A stretch of DNA of 57,362 bases, from positions 1 through 57,362 of the forward strand of contig CAJUNT010000015.1 in NCBI GenBank assembly GCA_910587735.1, in the 5' to 3' direction. The stretch comes from an uncultured Clostridia bacterium (lineage in GTDB: Bacteria > Bacillota > Clostridia > Lachnospirales > Anaerotignaceae). Made by a program: the position numbers and the translations under genes. The notes under the pieces are model-generated. The model made no database searches, was not told the DNA's origin, and saw nothing but the letters and a program-made list of their open reading frames with translations. Below are positions 25,917 through 34,712 of the stretch, piece by piece. The stretch's first letter is position 1. Each line of letters starts with the position of its first letter.

Positions 25917-27749
25917 ATGGGTAAAATTATTGGTATCGACTTAGGAACAACAAACTCTTGTGTAGCAGTAATGGAAGGTGGTCAGCCTGTTGTTATCGTA
26001 AATTCTGATGGTGCTAGAACAACACCTTCTGTTGTAGGTTTTGCAAAAAACGGTGAAAGATTAGTAGGAGAAACTGCAAAACGTCAAGCAATTACAAACC
26101 CTGATAATACAATCAGTTCTATTAAAAGAGAAATGGGAAATAGCTACAAGGTATCTATAGAAGGAAAACAATATTCTCCACAAGAAATTTCTGCTATGGT
26201 ACTGCAAAAATTGAAGGCAGATGCAGAAAGCTATTTAGGCGAAACTGTTTCTGAAGCAGTTATCACTGTACCTGCTTATTTTAATGATGCGCAAAGACAA
26301 GCGACAAAAGATGCTGGAAAAATTGCTGGATTAGATGTAAAAAGAATTATAAACGAACCAACAGCCGCAGCACTTGCTTATGGACTTGATAATGAACAAG
26401 AACAAAAAATAATGGTATATGACTTAGGTGGCGGTACATTCGACGTTTCTATTATTGAAATTGGTGATGGTGTTATTGAAGTATTAGCTACAAATGGTGA
26501 TACTCGTTTAGGTGGAGATGATTTTGATAATAAAGTAATCAATTATTTGATTGATGAATTTAAAAGAGCAGAAAATATGGACTTGAGCAAAGACAAAATG
26601 GCTATGCAAAGATTGAAAGAAGCAGCTGAAAAAGCAAAAAAAGAACTTTCAACAACAACAACAACAAATATCAATTTGCCATTTATCACAATGAATCAAG
26701 ATGGTCCAAAACATTTAGATGTTACATTAACAAGAGCAAAATTTGATGAATTAACAAATGATTTAGTAGACAGAACAATGACTCCTGTACGTCAAGCATT
26801 GTCTGATGCAGATTTGACAGCAAATGATATTGATAAAGTATTGTTAGTAGGTGGTTCTACAAGAATACCAGCAGTACAAGATGCAGTAAAGAAATTTACA
26901 GGAAAAGACCCATTCAAAGGCATTAACCCAGATGAATGTGTTGCAGTAGGTGCATCTATACAAGGCGGTAAATTATCTGGAGAACAAGGTGCAGGAAGTG
27001 TATTGTTGTTGGATGTTACACCTCTTTCACTTGGTATTGAAACATTGGGCGGTGTTGCTACAAAATTGATTGATAGAAATACAACAATACCAACAAGCAA
27101 AAAACAAGTATTCTCCACAGCAGAAGATAATCAAACAGCCGTAGATATCCACGTTGTACAAGGCGAAAGACAATTAGCAAGAGATAACAAAACATTAGGA
27201 CAATTCAAATTAGATGGTATTGCACCTGCAAGACGTGGTGTACCTCAAATTGAAGTTGCATTTGATATTGATGCAAATGGTATTGTAAATGTTTCTGCAA
27301 AAGATTTAGGAACAGGAAAAGAACAAAAAATTACAATTACTGCTGGTTCTAATTTGAGTGATGAAGAAATTGAAAGAGCAGTAAAAGAAGCAGAACAATT
27401 TGCAGAAGAAGATAGAAAGAGAAAAGAAGCGATTGATGCAAAAAATGAAGCAGATTCTTTGATATTCCAAACAGAAAAAACATTAGGAGAATTAGAAGAT
27501 AAAATTAGTGCAGAAGAAAAGAGTGCGGTAGAAGGTGCATTGAATCACTTAAAAGATGTAATAAAAGATATGGAACCTTCTAACATGACAGAAAGTGATG
27601 TTTCAAATGTAAAATCTGCAACAGAGGCTTTGACACAAGAATTTTATAAAATTTCTGAAAAATTATATCAGTCTGCTGGTGCAACAAATGCAGAAGGAGC
27701 AGCACCAAGCGATGATAATGTAGTTGACGGAGAAGGAAAAGAATTGTAA
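25917..27749 (+). CDS. dnaK: Chaperone DnaK (Hsp70)
   Basis: This 610-residue Hsp70 has the nucleotide-binding domain motifs IGIDLGTTNSCVAVMEGG, VYDLGGGTFDVSI and VLLVGGSTRIPAV. The linker is VLLLDVTPLSLG, and a substrate domain and helical lid end in an acidic tail. ATG 25917 follows AGGAGG by eight bases; an upstream ATG at 25875 is not supported. DnaK works with DnaJ and GrpE, both encoded here. A repeat of about 150 bases separates it from dnaJ. Confidence 0.98.
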   Translation: MGKIIGIDLGTTNSCVAVMEGGQPVVIVNSDGARTTPSVVGFAKNGERLVGETAKRQAITNPDNTISSIKREMGNSYKVSIEGKQYSPQEISAMVLQKLKADAESYLGETVSEAVITVPAYFNDAQRQATKDAGKIAGLDVKRIINEPTAAALAYGLDNEQEQKIMVYDLGGGTFDVSIIEIGDGVIEVLATNGDTRLGGDDFDNKVINYLIDEFKRAENMDLSKDKMAMQRLKEAAEKAKKELSTTTTTNINLPFITMNQDGPKHLDVTLTRAKFDELTNDLVDRTMTPVRQALSDADLTANDIDKVLLVGGSTRIPAVQDAVKKFTGKDPFKGINPDECVAVGASIQGGKLSGEQGAGSVLLLDVTPLSLGIETLGGVATKLIDRNTTIPTSKKQVFSTAEDNQTAVDIHVVQGERQLARDNKTLGQFKLDGIAPARRGVPQIEVAFDIDANGIVNVSAKDLGTGKEQKITITAGSNLSDEEIERAVKEAEQFAEEDRKRKEAIDAKNEADSLIFQTEKTLGELEDKISAEEKSAVEGALNHLKDVIKDMEPSNMTESDVSNVKSATEALTQEFYKISEKLYQSAGATNAEGAAPSDDNVVDGEGKEL

Positions 27750-27756
27750 TATAAAA

Positions 27757-27912
27757 GACTGTGGGGGTTGCCCCAAATAATATTCATTTTTATATTGAAA
27801 GCTAAACAGATAATTTTTGCTTTACACCCCCAAGTAAAAAGGCTTGGGGGTGCATTAAAGTTTTGATTAAGTTTTTTAGCTTGCAGTATGATAGGGACAG
27901 CGTCCCACAGCA
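27757..27912. repeat. Palindromic repeat element between dnaK and dnaJ
   Basis: This element of roughly 155 bases folds on itself. The outer CTGTGGG (27759-27765) pairs with CCCACAG (27904-27910). A middle arm near 27785-27805 pairs with one near 27873-27890. An inner perfect stem of CACCCCCAAG (27825-27834) and CTTGGGGGTG (27843-27852) closes the tip. The left end resembles the motif near 60-85 of the window. It looks like a MITE-like or REP-like insertion. The inner stem might also reduce read-through to dnaJ. Confidence 0.6.
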
Positions 27913-28007
27913 CATAAATATAGATGTAGATGTGAATGTGAATGTGAATGGATATGTCCCCAATGTCTTTTATTTGTTTTACAGAAAGGTTTTAGGTGGT
28001 GGAGTAA

Positions 28008-29141
28008 GTGGCTGACAAACGTGATTATTATGAAGTGCTTGGCGTAAATAAAAATGCAAGTGATGACGAAATTAAAAAGGCATATCGTAAATTAGCAAAA
28101 AAATATCATCCTGATGCGAATCCAGGTAATAAAGAGGCTGAAGAAAAATTTAAAGAACTTGGAGAGGCTTATGAAATATTAAGTGACCCACAAAAAAAAG
28201 CACAATACGACCAGTTTGGTCATGCTGCATTTGACCCAAGTAGTGGCATGGGTGGCGGATTTTATGGTGGCGGCTTTGATATGGGTGATATCGGTGATAT
28301 TTTCAGTATGTTTGGATTTGGCGGTGGTGGTAGTACCAGAAGAAGCGGTCCAAGACGAGGAAACGACATTCATATTAATATGCAGATATCATTTTCAGAG
28401 TCTATATTTGGTGGTACAAAAGAAATATCTGTACCAGTAACAGATGAATGTGAAAATTGTCATGGTACAGGGGCAAAACCAGGCACACACGCAGAAACTT
28501 GTAAAAGATGTAATGGTACAGGGCAAGAAAGAGTTACACAACAATCTCTTTTTGGTGCTATGACATCAGTGAGAACTTGTTCAGCGTGTGGTGGTACAGG
28601 AAAACAGATTAAAGAACCTTGTACAAATTGCCGTGGTGCAGGAAAGGTAAGAAAAACAAAGAATTTTGAAATTAAAATACCTGCTGGCATTGACAGTGGT
28701 CAAACAATACGTTTGAGTGGTAAGGGAGATATTGGAGAAAAAGGTGGCGGATATGGCGACCTTCTTGTAACAGTATATGTAGAATCTGACAAGATATTTA
28801 AAAGAAAAGGCTTAAATTTGTATTGTGATGTGCCTATTACATTTATACAGGCAACTTTGGGAGATGAAATTACAGTAAAAACAATGTACGGCGAACAAAA
28901 GTATCATGTAAAAGCAGGAACACAGCCTGATACTGTTGTGACATTAAAAGGGGCAGGCGCACCAAAATTAAGAAATGAAAAAGCAAAAGGTGATTTAATT
29001 GTTACGCTCAAGGTACAAATACCAACCTCTTTGACAGAAAGACAAAAAGAACTCTTAAAAGATTTTTATGGTGATGGAGAAATCAAAAAAGAGGAAACAA
29101 AGAAAAAAGAAGGGTTTTTTGATAAATTTAAAAATAAATAA
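28008..29141 (+). CDS. dnaJ: Co-chaperone DnaJ (Hsp40)
   Basis: This 377-residue type I DnaJ has a J domain (about 1-70) with the HPD motif in KYHPDANPG, then a Gly/Phe-rich region. The zinc domain has four CxxCxGxG repeats (CENCHGTG, CKRCNGTG, CSACGGTG, CTNCRGAG), and C-terminal substrate-binding domains follow. GTG at 28008 is the start, with a GGTGGTGGAG region before it. It is the last gene of the heat-shock cluster, separated from dnaK by an unusual 258-base gap. Confidence 0.97.
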   Translation: MADKRDYYEVLGVNKNASDDEIKKAYRKLAKKYHPDANPGNKEAEEKFKELGEAYEILSDPQKKAQYDQFGHAAFDPSSGMGGGFYGGGFDMGDIGDIFSMFGFGGGGSTRRSGPRRGNDIHINMQISFSESIFGGTKEISVPVTDECENCHGTGAKPGTHAETCKRCNGTGQERVTQQSLFGAMTSVRTCSACGGTGKQIKEPCTNCRGAGKVRKTKNFEIKIPAGIDSGQTIRLSGKGDIGEKGGGYGDLLVTVYVESDKIFKRKGLNLYCDVPITFIQATLGDEITVKTMYGEQKYHVKAGTQPDTVVTLKGAGAPKLRNEKAKGDLIVTLKVQIPTSLTERQKELLKDFYGDGEIKKEETKKKEGFFDKFKNK

Positions 29142-29153
29142 TATTGAAATAAT

Positions 29154-29196
29154 AAAAACATCTTTTGAAAATAAATATTTTTCAAAAGATGTTTTT
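29154..29196 (+). terminator. Terminator after dnaJ
   Basis: AAAAACATCTTTTGAAAA pairs with TTTTCAAAAGATGTTTTT, an 18-bp stem followed by a T-run, 13 bases past the dnaJ stop. Confidence 0.88.
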
Positions 29197-29279
29197 GCAT
29201 TGTAAAAGTGGTTTTTTTTGTATTGTTATGATAAAATGAATAGCGAAAAAACAAAAGCTCTATTTTGGAGGGGTACTTT

Positions 29280-30452
29280 ATGGAAAATATACAAAAAAAA
29301 ATTGGTATTATAGGTGGTGGGCAATTAGGAAAAATGATGATACAGGAAGCAAAAAAAATGGGTTTTTATGTTATGGTATTAGACCCAGCAGAAAAGTGTC
29401 CTGCACATACATTAGTAGATGAACATATCATTGCGGATTTTGATGATAAAAAGGCAATTCGCTTTTTAGCAGAAAATACAGATGTGGTAACATATGAATT
29501 TGAACATATTGATGCAGATATATTGCAAAAATTGGAACAAGAAGGCAAAAAAATATATCCTACTGCAAAAAGTTTAAAAGTAATACAAAATAAATATACA
29601 CAAAAAAAATTGCTTTTAGAATATAATTTACCTACACCTGAGTTTTGTGCTGTTTTTTCACAAGAAGATATCAAACAGGCAGGAGAAAAATATGGTTTTC
29701 CTTTTATGCTCAAAAGTTGTACAGGAGGATATGATGGAAAAGGCAATTTTGTGATAGAAAAAGAACAAGATATATCTAAAGCATATGAAACACTAGGAAA
29801 TGGAAAATTAGACATTATGGCAGAAAAATTTTTCCATTTTATAATGGAAATTTCTGTGCTTGCTTGTCGAGATATCAATGGTGATATACAAGTATATCCT
29901 GTGGCGGAAAATATCCATAAAGATAGTATATTAGATGAAACAAAAGTACCTGCAAATATTTCAAAGCAAACAACACAAAAAGCGATGGATTTAGCAAAAA
30001 GAGTAATGGAAGTGTTTGAAGGTGTAGGTATGTTTTGTGTAGAAATGTTTGTAAATAAACAAGGTAATGTATTAGTAAATGAAGTTGCACCAAGACCTCA
30101 TAATTCTGGACATTATACCATTGAAGCATGTGTGACAAGTCAATTTGAACAGCATATTAGAGCAATTACAGCATTACCATTAGGTTCACCTGAATTATTA
30201 AAGCCTGTTGTTATGAGAAATTTGTTAGGAGAACAAAACAGTGCAGGAAAAAGCTGTGTTTTAGGAGCTGATGAAGCACTTGCGATATCTGGTGTATTTC
30301 TTCATATTTATGGTAAAGAAGAATCCAGACCAAAGCGTAAAATGGGACATATTACAGTGATTGCAGATAGTGTTGAGCAGGCAGCAGAGAAAGCAGAAAA
30401 AGCAAAAAATGCTTTGAAAATTTATGGGGAAAGTAAAAGTTTTTTAGATTAA
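29280..30452 (+). CDS. purK: 5-(carboxyamino)imidazole ribonucleotide synthase
   Basis: This 390-residue ATP-grasp enzyme of purine synthesis uses ATP and bicarbonate to convert AIR to N5-CAIR. It begins with the Rossmann-like IIGGGQLGKMM. ATP-grasp segments include FMLKSCTGGYDGKGNFV and NEVAPRPHNSGHYTIEAC. ATG 29280 follows GGAGGGG by five bases and is preferred to 29265. It stands alone with its own terminator, and purE is not in the window. Confidence 0.95.
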   Translation: MENIQKKIGIIGGGQLGKMMIQEAKKMGFYVMVLDPAEKCPAHTLVDEHIIADFDDKKAIRFLAENTDVVTYEFEHIDADILQKLEQEGKKIYPTAKSLKVIQNKYTQKKLLLEYNLPTPEFCAVFSQEDIKQAGEKYGFPFMLKSCTGGYDGKGNFVIEKEQDISKAYETLGNGKLDIMAEKFFHFIMEISVLACRDINGDIQVYPVAENIHKDSILDETKVPANISKQTTQKAMDLAKRVMEVFEGVGMFCVEMFVNKQGNVLVNEVAPRPHNSGHYTIEACVTSQFEQHIRAITALPLGSPELLKPVVMRNLLGEQNSAGKSCVLGADEALAISGVFLHIYGKEESRPKRKMGHITVIADSVEQAAEKAEKAKNALKIYGESKSFLD

Positions 30453-30471
30453 ATGAAATAATAGTTAATAT

Positions 30472-30512
30472 AAAAAGCAAGCCAGGGGTATTTTTTTCTT
30501 GGCTTGTTTTTT
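30472..30512 (+). terminator. Terminator after purK
   Basis: AAAAAGCAAGCCA pairs with TGGCTTGTTTTTT across a 15-base loop, with a T-run, shortly after the purK stop. Confidence 0.8.
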
Positions 30513-30739
30513 GGAAAAAAATTGTACAAATTTATAATATTTATGATATAATATAAAACTGGAGAAATGGGGATTTTTAATTATATAAGGAATACCTCCT
30601 TTTTTTATTTTGCGAATTATAAAATAATATTATTTAGTTGAATGAATTAACAACATTGATTTAGTAAGTATTCGTGTATATATGGAGGTATTATGAATAT
30701 TTCATAAATGTTATTTTGTATAAAAGAGGTGTAAAATAT

Positions 30740-33700
30740 ATGGCAACACAAAAAAGTGCAAAATCAAAAGGGAAAACACAACGACGTCAGCAAGAAGAAC
30801 AACGCTTTGGCGATAGTATGATGGACGAAGTGATATTGATTGTAATTGTGGTTGTCTGCATTGTTGTGCTGATTAGTTTGTTGACAAGAAAAATGGGCAT
30901 ATTAGGAAGTGCTTTAGGTGACGCATTGAAAGGAATATTTGGTATAAGCAGTATACTTTTGCCATTATCAGCAATAGCATATTGTTGCTGGCTACTTGGA
31001 AGTGAACAAAAAGATAATAGAGAATTACGCATGGCAGGTATAGGAGTATTATTATTGGCTGTTTGTGCTATGGCACATATTATTAACCCTATTGAAGTAT
31101 CTATTATGGCAAATATGGGAGAAGCACTGCAATCTTATTATCAAGAAGGAGCGTTTTCTAATGGTGGCTTGCTGGGAGGAATATTAGGCGGCGGAATTAT
31201 GAAAGCATTTGGCAAAATTGGTGCAGGTATTATTTGGGTAGCAGTTTTATTGATTTCATTACTTATGATAACAGTGAAATCTCTTTTTAAAGAATTTAGT
31301 AATGTGAATACATATCAAAAAAATAAAAGACAACAGTATCATGAAAAAAGACAACAAATGGATATAGTATCAAAAAAAGAAACATATATACAAGAAACAC
31401 CAAAAAGACAGCCCAAACCACAAGCTAAACCACAGCCGAAATTACCTAAAGAACAGCCTAATACACGTACAAAATTACAAGTAAAACAAAATATAAAAAA
31501 GAAAAAACAACAAAAAAGTAATTTTAATATATTACTTCATGCAGATGAAGGATATCGGCAAAATAAAGAAGAAATGCCTATTGTAGAAGCAACAATATTT
31601 AAACCAAAAACAGAGAAATCCATTATTTTAGAGCCTGGTCCTAAAATACCAGTAATATTTGATTATGGAAAAACGGAAAATGAAATTTTACAGGAACAAC
31701 AAATGTATGCTCCAACAGTGGAACAAATGGTAGAGGAAACATATCAACAAACACCACCTGTTGAAAAAAGAAGAACAAAAAGAAGTAACAAATATTTTCA
31801 AACAGAACAGCAAAATTATACAGAAAAAGAAAAAACACAAGAACATCATATTGTTGCAAAAAATGATGCAGAAAACATATCAAAAGATGATAAAAAACAA
31901 AAAATACAACAAAATGATATTCAAATTGCAGATGATATATCAGATACAACAAATACAACAAATAGTATACGTTATATGATTTTTAAAGATGATGAAGAAC
32001 TAGAAAAGCAAAATACAGAACAGAAAACAGAACAAAAACAACAAACAGAACAAAAACAACAAACAGAGCAAGAACAATATAAACAACAAAGTGATACAGA
32101 AGATATTGCAGATGTGTTAGCGCTTTTAAATAGTATTGATTTGGAAGATGAAAATATAAAAAGTTCATATGATAAAAATGAAGAACAAAAACAAAGTGAT
32201 GACATTATGGAAATTATAGCAGATTGGGCAGAAGAGGAAGAAGAATCAAGTAATGGATTAACATTGTTTTTAGCAGAAGATGAGGAAGAACAACAAAATG
32301 ATGTAAAAGATTTCACTGAAACAATGTCAATACAAGAAGCAGAAAAAATAAGTAATGAAGAAAATGAACAAGAAGTATCTTTTAATGAAAATCTGATAGA
32401 AGAAATATCTATTGATGAAGATGTAGCAGAAGATACAGAAGAAATGTCTATTGATGAAGATGTAGCAGAGGATACAGAAGAAATATCTATTGATGAAGAT
32501 GTAGCAGAGGATACAGAAGAAATATCTATTGATAAAGATATAACAGAGGATACAGAGGAAATATCTTTCAGTGATGAACAAGTGTTACAAAGTACACAAC
32601 ACAATAGAATTGTGCCACAAATTCCGCAATATGTATTTCCCTCAATGGATTTATTGAGCAGAAATCAAGCAATACAAAGCAGTGAATCAAAATCAGAAAT
32701 GCTTCATAATGCTAAAAAATTGGAAACGACATTAAAAAGTTTTGGTGTAGATGCAAAGGTAATACAAATCAATAAGGGTCCTACTGTAACAAGATATGAA
32801 CTTTCTCCAAGCCAAGGTGTAAAAGTAAGCAAAATAGTAAATTTAGCAGATGATATTGCATTAAATTTGGCAGCATCTGGTATCCGTATAGAGGCACCTA
32901 TACCTGGCAAAGCAGCAGTAGGTATTGAAGTACCTAACAAAGAATCACAGTCAGTATCATTAAGAAGTGTTTTAGAAAGCGAGATATTTCAAGATTTTCC
33001 TTCAAAACTTGCTTTTGCTTTAGGTGAAGATATTACAGGACAACCTGTTGTAACAGACATTGCAAAAATGCCTCATCTTTTGATTGCAGGTGCAACTGGC
33101 TCAGGAAAAAGCGTTTGTATTAACACATTGATTACAAGCATATTATATAAATCAACTCCAGAAGAAGTAAAATTGCTTTTAGTAGACCCTAAAGTGGTAG
33201 AATTAAGTATATATAATGGTATTCCTCATTTATTGATACCAGTTGTAACAGAGCCTAAAAAGGCATCAGCAGCATTAAATTGGGCAGTACGTGAAATGCT
33301 GGAAAGATACAAAGATTTTGCGGAAAATGGTGTGCGTGATATTAAGGGTTACAATGCCATGAAAAAGGAAAAGGGAGAAAGCGATTTCATGCCTCAAATT
33401 GTTATTATTATTGATGAATTGGCAGATTTAATGATGGCTGCACCTGGAGAGGTAGAGGATGCGATATGCAGACTTGCTCAAATGGCACGTGCCGCAGGTA
33501 TGCATTTGATTATTGCGACACAAAGACCTTCTGTTGATGTGATTACAGGCGTTATTAAAGCAAATATTCCTTCTCGTCTTGCTTTTGCGGTATCTTCTGG
33601 TATTGATTCTCGTACAATATTGGATATGACAGGTGCAGAAAAATTGCTTGGGAAGGGAGATATGTTGTTCTATCCTCAAGGCATGAGTAAACCAGTAAGA

Positions 33701-34060
33701 ATACAAGGCGCATTTTTATCAGATAAAGAAGTAGAAAATATTGTAAATTTTATTAAAAAGCAGTCATTAACAGATTATGATAAAGAAATAATTGATAAAA
33801 TTACAACAGATGCATTACAGTCTGGAACGGAATCAGAAGAAACAGATGCATTTTTTGATAAAGCAGTTGATTTGGTGATACAAAAACAAAAAGCGTCTAC
33901 TTCTATGTTACAAAGACAATTTCGTATTGGCTATAATAGAGCAGCAAGACTTATGGAATCACTTGAATCACAAGGTATTGTCGGTCCAGAAGAAGGCAGT
34001 AAACCAAGAAAGGTATTACTCACAGAAGAAGAATGGGAAAATATGAGAAATGAAAATTAA
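30740..34060 (+). CDS. DNA translocase FtsK/SpoIIIE
   Basis: This 1106-residue membrane-anchored DNA pump moves chromosome ends through the division or sporulation septum. Four or so N-terminal membrane segments (about 35-185) lead into a very long hydrophilic linker (about 185-640) rich in Gln, Glu and Lys. The motor domain carries Walker A in GATGSGKSV (about residue 784), IVIIIDELADLM and RLAFAVSSGIDSRTILD. A C-terminal gamma domain for KOPS/SRS recognition has RQFRIGYNRAARLM. ATG 30740 follows AAAGAGGTG. The linker holds four 13-residue acidic repeats. FtsK and SpoIIIE cannot be separated by sequence alone. Confidence 0.93.
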   Translation: MATQKSAKSKGKTQRRQQEEQRFGDSMMDEVILIVIVVVCIVVLISLLTRKMGILGSALGDALKGIFGISSILLPLSAIAYCCWLLGSEQKDNRELRMAGIGVLLLAVCAMAHIINPIEVSIMANMGEALQSYYQEGAFSNGGLLGGILGGGIMKAFGKIGAGIIWVAVLLISLLMITVKSLFKEFSNVNTYQKNKRQQYHEKRQQMDIVSKKETYIQETPKRQPKPQAKPQPKLPKEQPNTRTKLQVKQNIKKKKQQKSNFNILLHADEGYRQNKEEMPIVEATIFKPKTEKSIILEPGPKIPVIFDYGKTENEILQEQQMYAPTVEQMVEETYQQTPPVEKRRTKRSNKYFQTEQQNYTEKEKTQEHHIVAKNDAENISKDDKKQKIQQNDIQIADDISDTTNTTNSIRYMIFKDDEELEKQNTEQKTEQKQQTEQKQQTEQEQYKQQSDTEDIADVLALLNSIDLEDENIKSSYDKNEEQKQSDDIMEIIADWAEEEEESSNGLTLFLAEDEEEQQNDVKDFTETMSIQEAEKISNEENEQEVSFNENLIEEISIDEDVAEDTEEMSIDEDVAEDTEEISIDEDVAEDTEEISIDKDITEDTEEISFSDEQVLQSTQHNRIVPQIPQYVFPSMDLLSRNQAIQSSESKSEMLHNAKKLETTLKSFGVDAKVIQINKGPTVTRYELSPSQGVKVSKIVNLADDIALNLAASGIRIEAPIPGKAAVGIEVPNKESQSVSLRSVLESEIFQDFPSKLAFALGEDITGQPVVTDIAKMPHLLIAGATGSGKSVCINTLITSILYKSTPEEVKLLLVDPKVVELSIYNGIPHLLIPVVTEPKKASAALNWAVREMLERYKDFAENGVRDIKGYNAMKKEKGESDFMPQIVIIIDELADLMMAAPGEVEDAICRLAQMARAAGMHLIIATQRPSVDVITGVIKANIPSRLAFAVSSGIDSRTILDMTGAEKLLGKGDMLFYPQGMSKPVRIQGAFLSDKEVENIVNFIKKQSLTDYDKEIIDKITTDALQSGTESEETDAFFDKAVDLVIQKQKASTSMLQRQFRIGYNRAARLMESLESQGIVGPEEGSKPRKVLLTEEEWENMRNEN
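32399..32554 (+). repeat. Four-copy 39-base tandem repeat inside the FtsK linker
   Basis: The unit encodes EEISIDEDVAEDT and is present four times with small changes (EEMSIDEDVAEDT, EEISIDKDITEDT), plus a partial fifth EEIS. The reading frame is kept throughout. The recent, near-identical DNA copies suggest slippage-driven length variation of the linker. Confidence 0.9.
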
Positions 34061-34113
34061 TATTTTATTGTTACTATATGACACTTATGATGATAAAATA
34101 AGGAATGATAATT

Positions 34114-34470
34114 ATGAAACATATGAAACAAATGTTAAAACAATTTAGTATAACAATGCGAAATAATTCACTATTTTGTATTGTTGTGATGTTGTTTTCT
34201 ATGCTATTTCCTTGTATGAATATTTTATTTTTTACATTTTTTGATAGTTTGAATATGTATTATTTTTTGTGGATAGGGTTTTACAGTATAATAGGAAATA
34301 TCATTATATTCCATAAAAATAAGTTATTAAGCAGTGTATTCATTATTATTAACATTGCAGCTTTATCAATATGGTATTTGGTTTCGCTTATGGGTTATTG
34401 GGAGGGAGTGCGAATTAGTTTTTTTTCTTCAGTGATACCATTTTTCATTTTTTTTGTACACTTTTTTTGA
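34114..34470 (+). CDS. Small membrane protein, unrecognised
   Basis: This 118-residue protein is predicted to have about four membrane segments, starting with a short basic stretch, MKHMKQMLKQFS. It has almost no hydrophilic loops. It is preceded by AAGGA nine bases before ATG 34114, and follows ftsK by about 50 bases. No family is recognised. It ends just before the ZTP riboswitch. Confidence 0.55.
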   Translation: MKHMKQMLKQFSITMRNNSLFCIVVMLFSMLFPCMNILFFTFFDSLNMYYFLWIGFYSIIGNIIIFHKNKLLSSVFIIINIAALSIWYLVSLMGYWEGVRISFFSSVIPFFIFFVHFF

Positions 34471-34567
34471 TAATACATGATAATACAGAACTTATAACAA
34501 CATTTTATGATATATCAATAAAGATATTGTTGACAAAATTATTCGATTATAGTAACATGATTTTAAT

Positions 34568-34666
34568 GTCATATGACTGACGGAAGTGGAATCAAACCAC
34601 ATGGAGTATGACTTGTAAATGATGCCGACCGTCTGGGCAAACTGCTCAGTCTGTTGGCTTTTTTTA
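34568..34666 (+). promoter_or_regulatory. ZTP (pfl) riboswitch with terminator
   Basis: The leader of fhs contains the two ZTP riboswitch halves. The first is TGACTGACGGAAGTGG followed by ACCACATGGAG, closed by the stem GTCATA (34568-34573) and TATGAC (34607-34612). The second is GCCGACCGTCTGGGCA. The last part can pair as a strong terminator (34624-34658) followed by seven T. ZTP/ZMP builds up when 10-formyl-tetrahydrofolate is low, and binding then allows expression of one-carbon genes. The fit to that role is excellent here. Confidence 0.88.
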
Positions 34667-34712
34667 AATAGAAGTTTATGTCTTTTGAGAAAAGAAAAGG
34701 AGAGATGTCCCT

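Noticed and set aside
27931..27948. Three-copy TGTGAA tandem repeat considered as a CRISPR-like or satellite array
   Set aside because: Units are six bases and only three copies; too short for any array.
31972..32604. Long minus-strand frame with repeated SSIDISSVSSATSS units
   Set aside because: It is the antisense shadow of the acidic repeats in the FtsK linker; no ribosome-binding site and biased composition.
34105..34113. Earlier start (34105) for the small membrane protein
   Set aside because: AAGGA is directly adjacent to that ATG and would be too close; 34114 fits.
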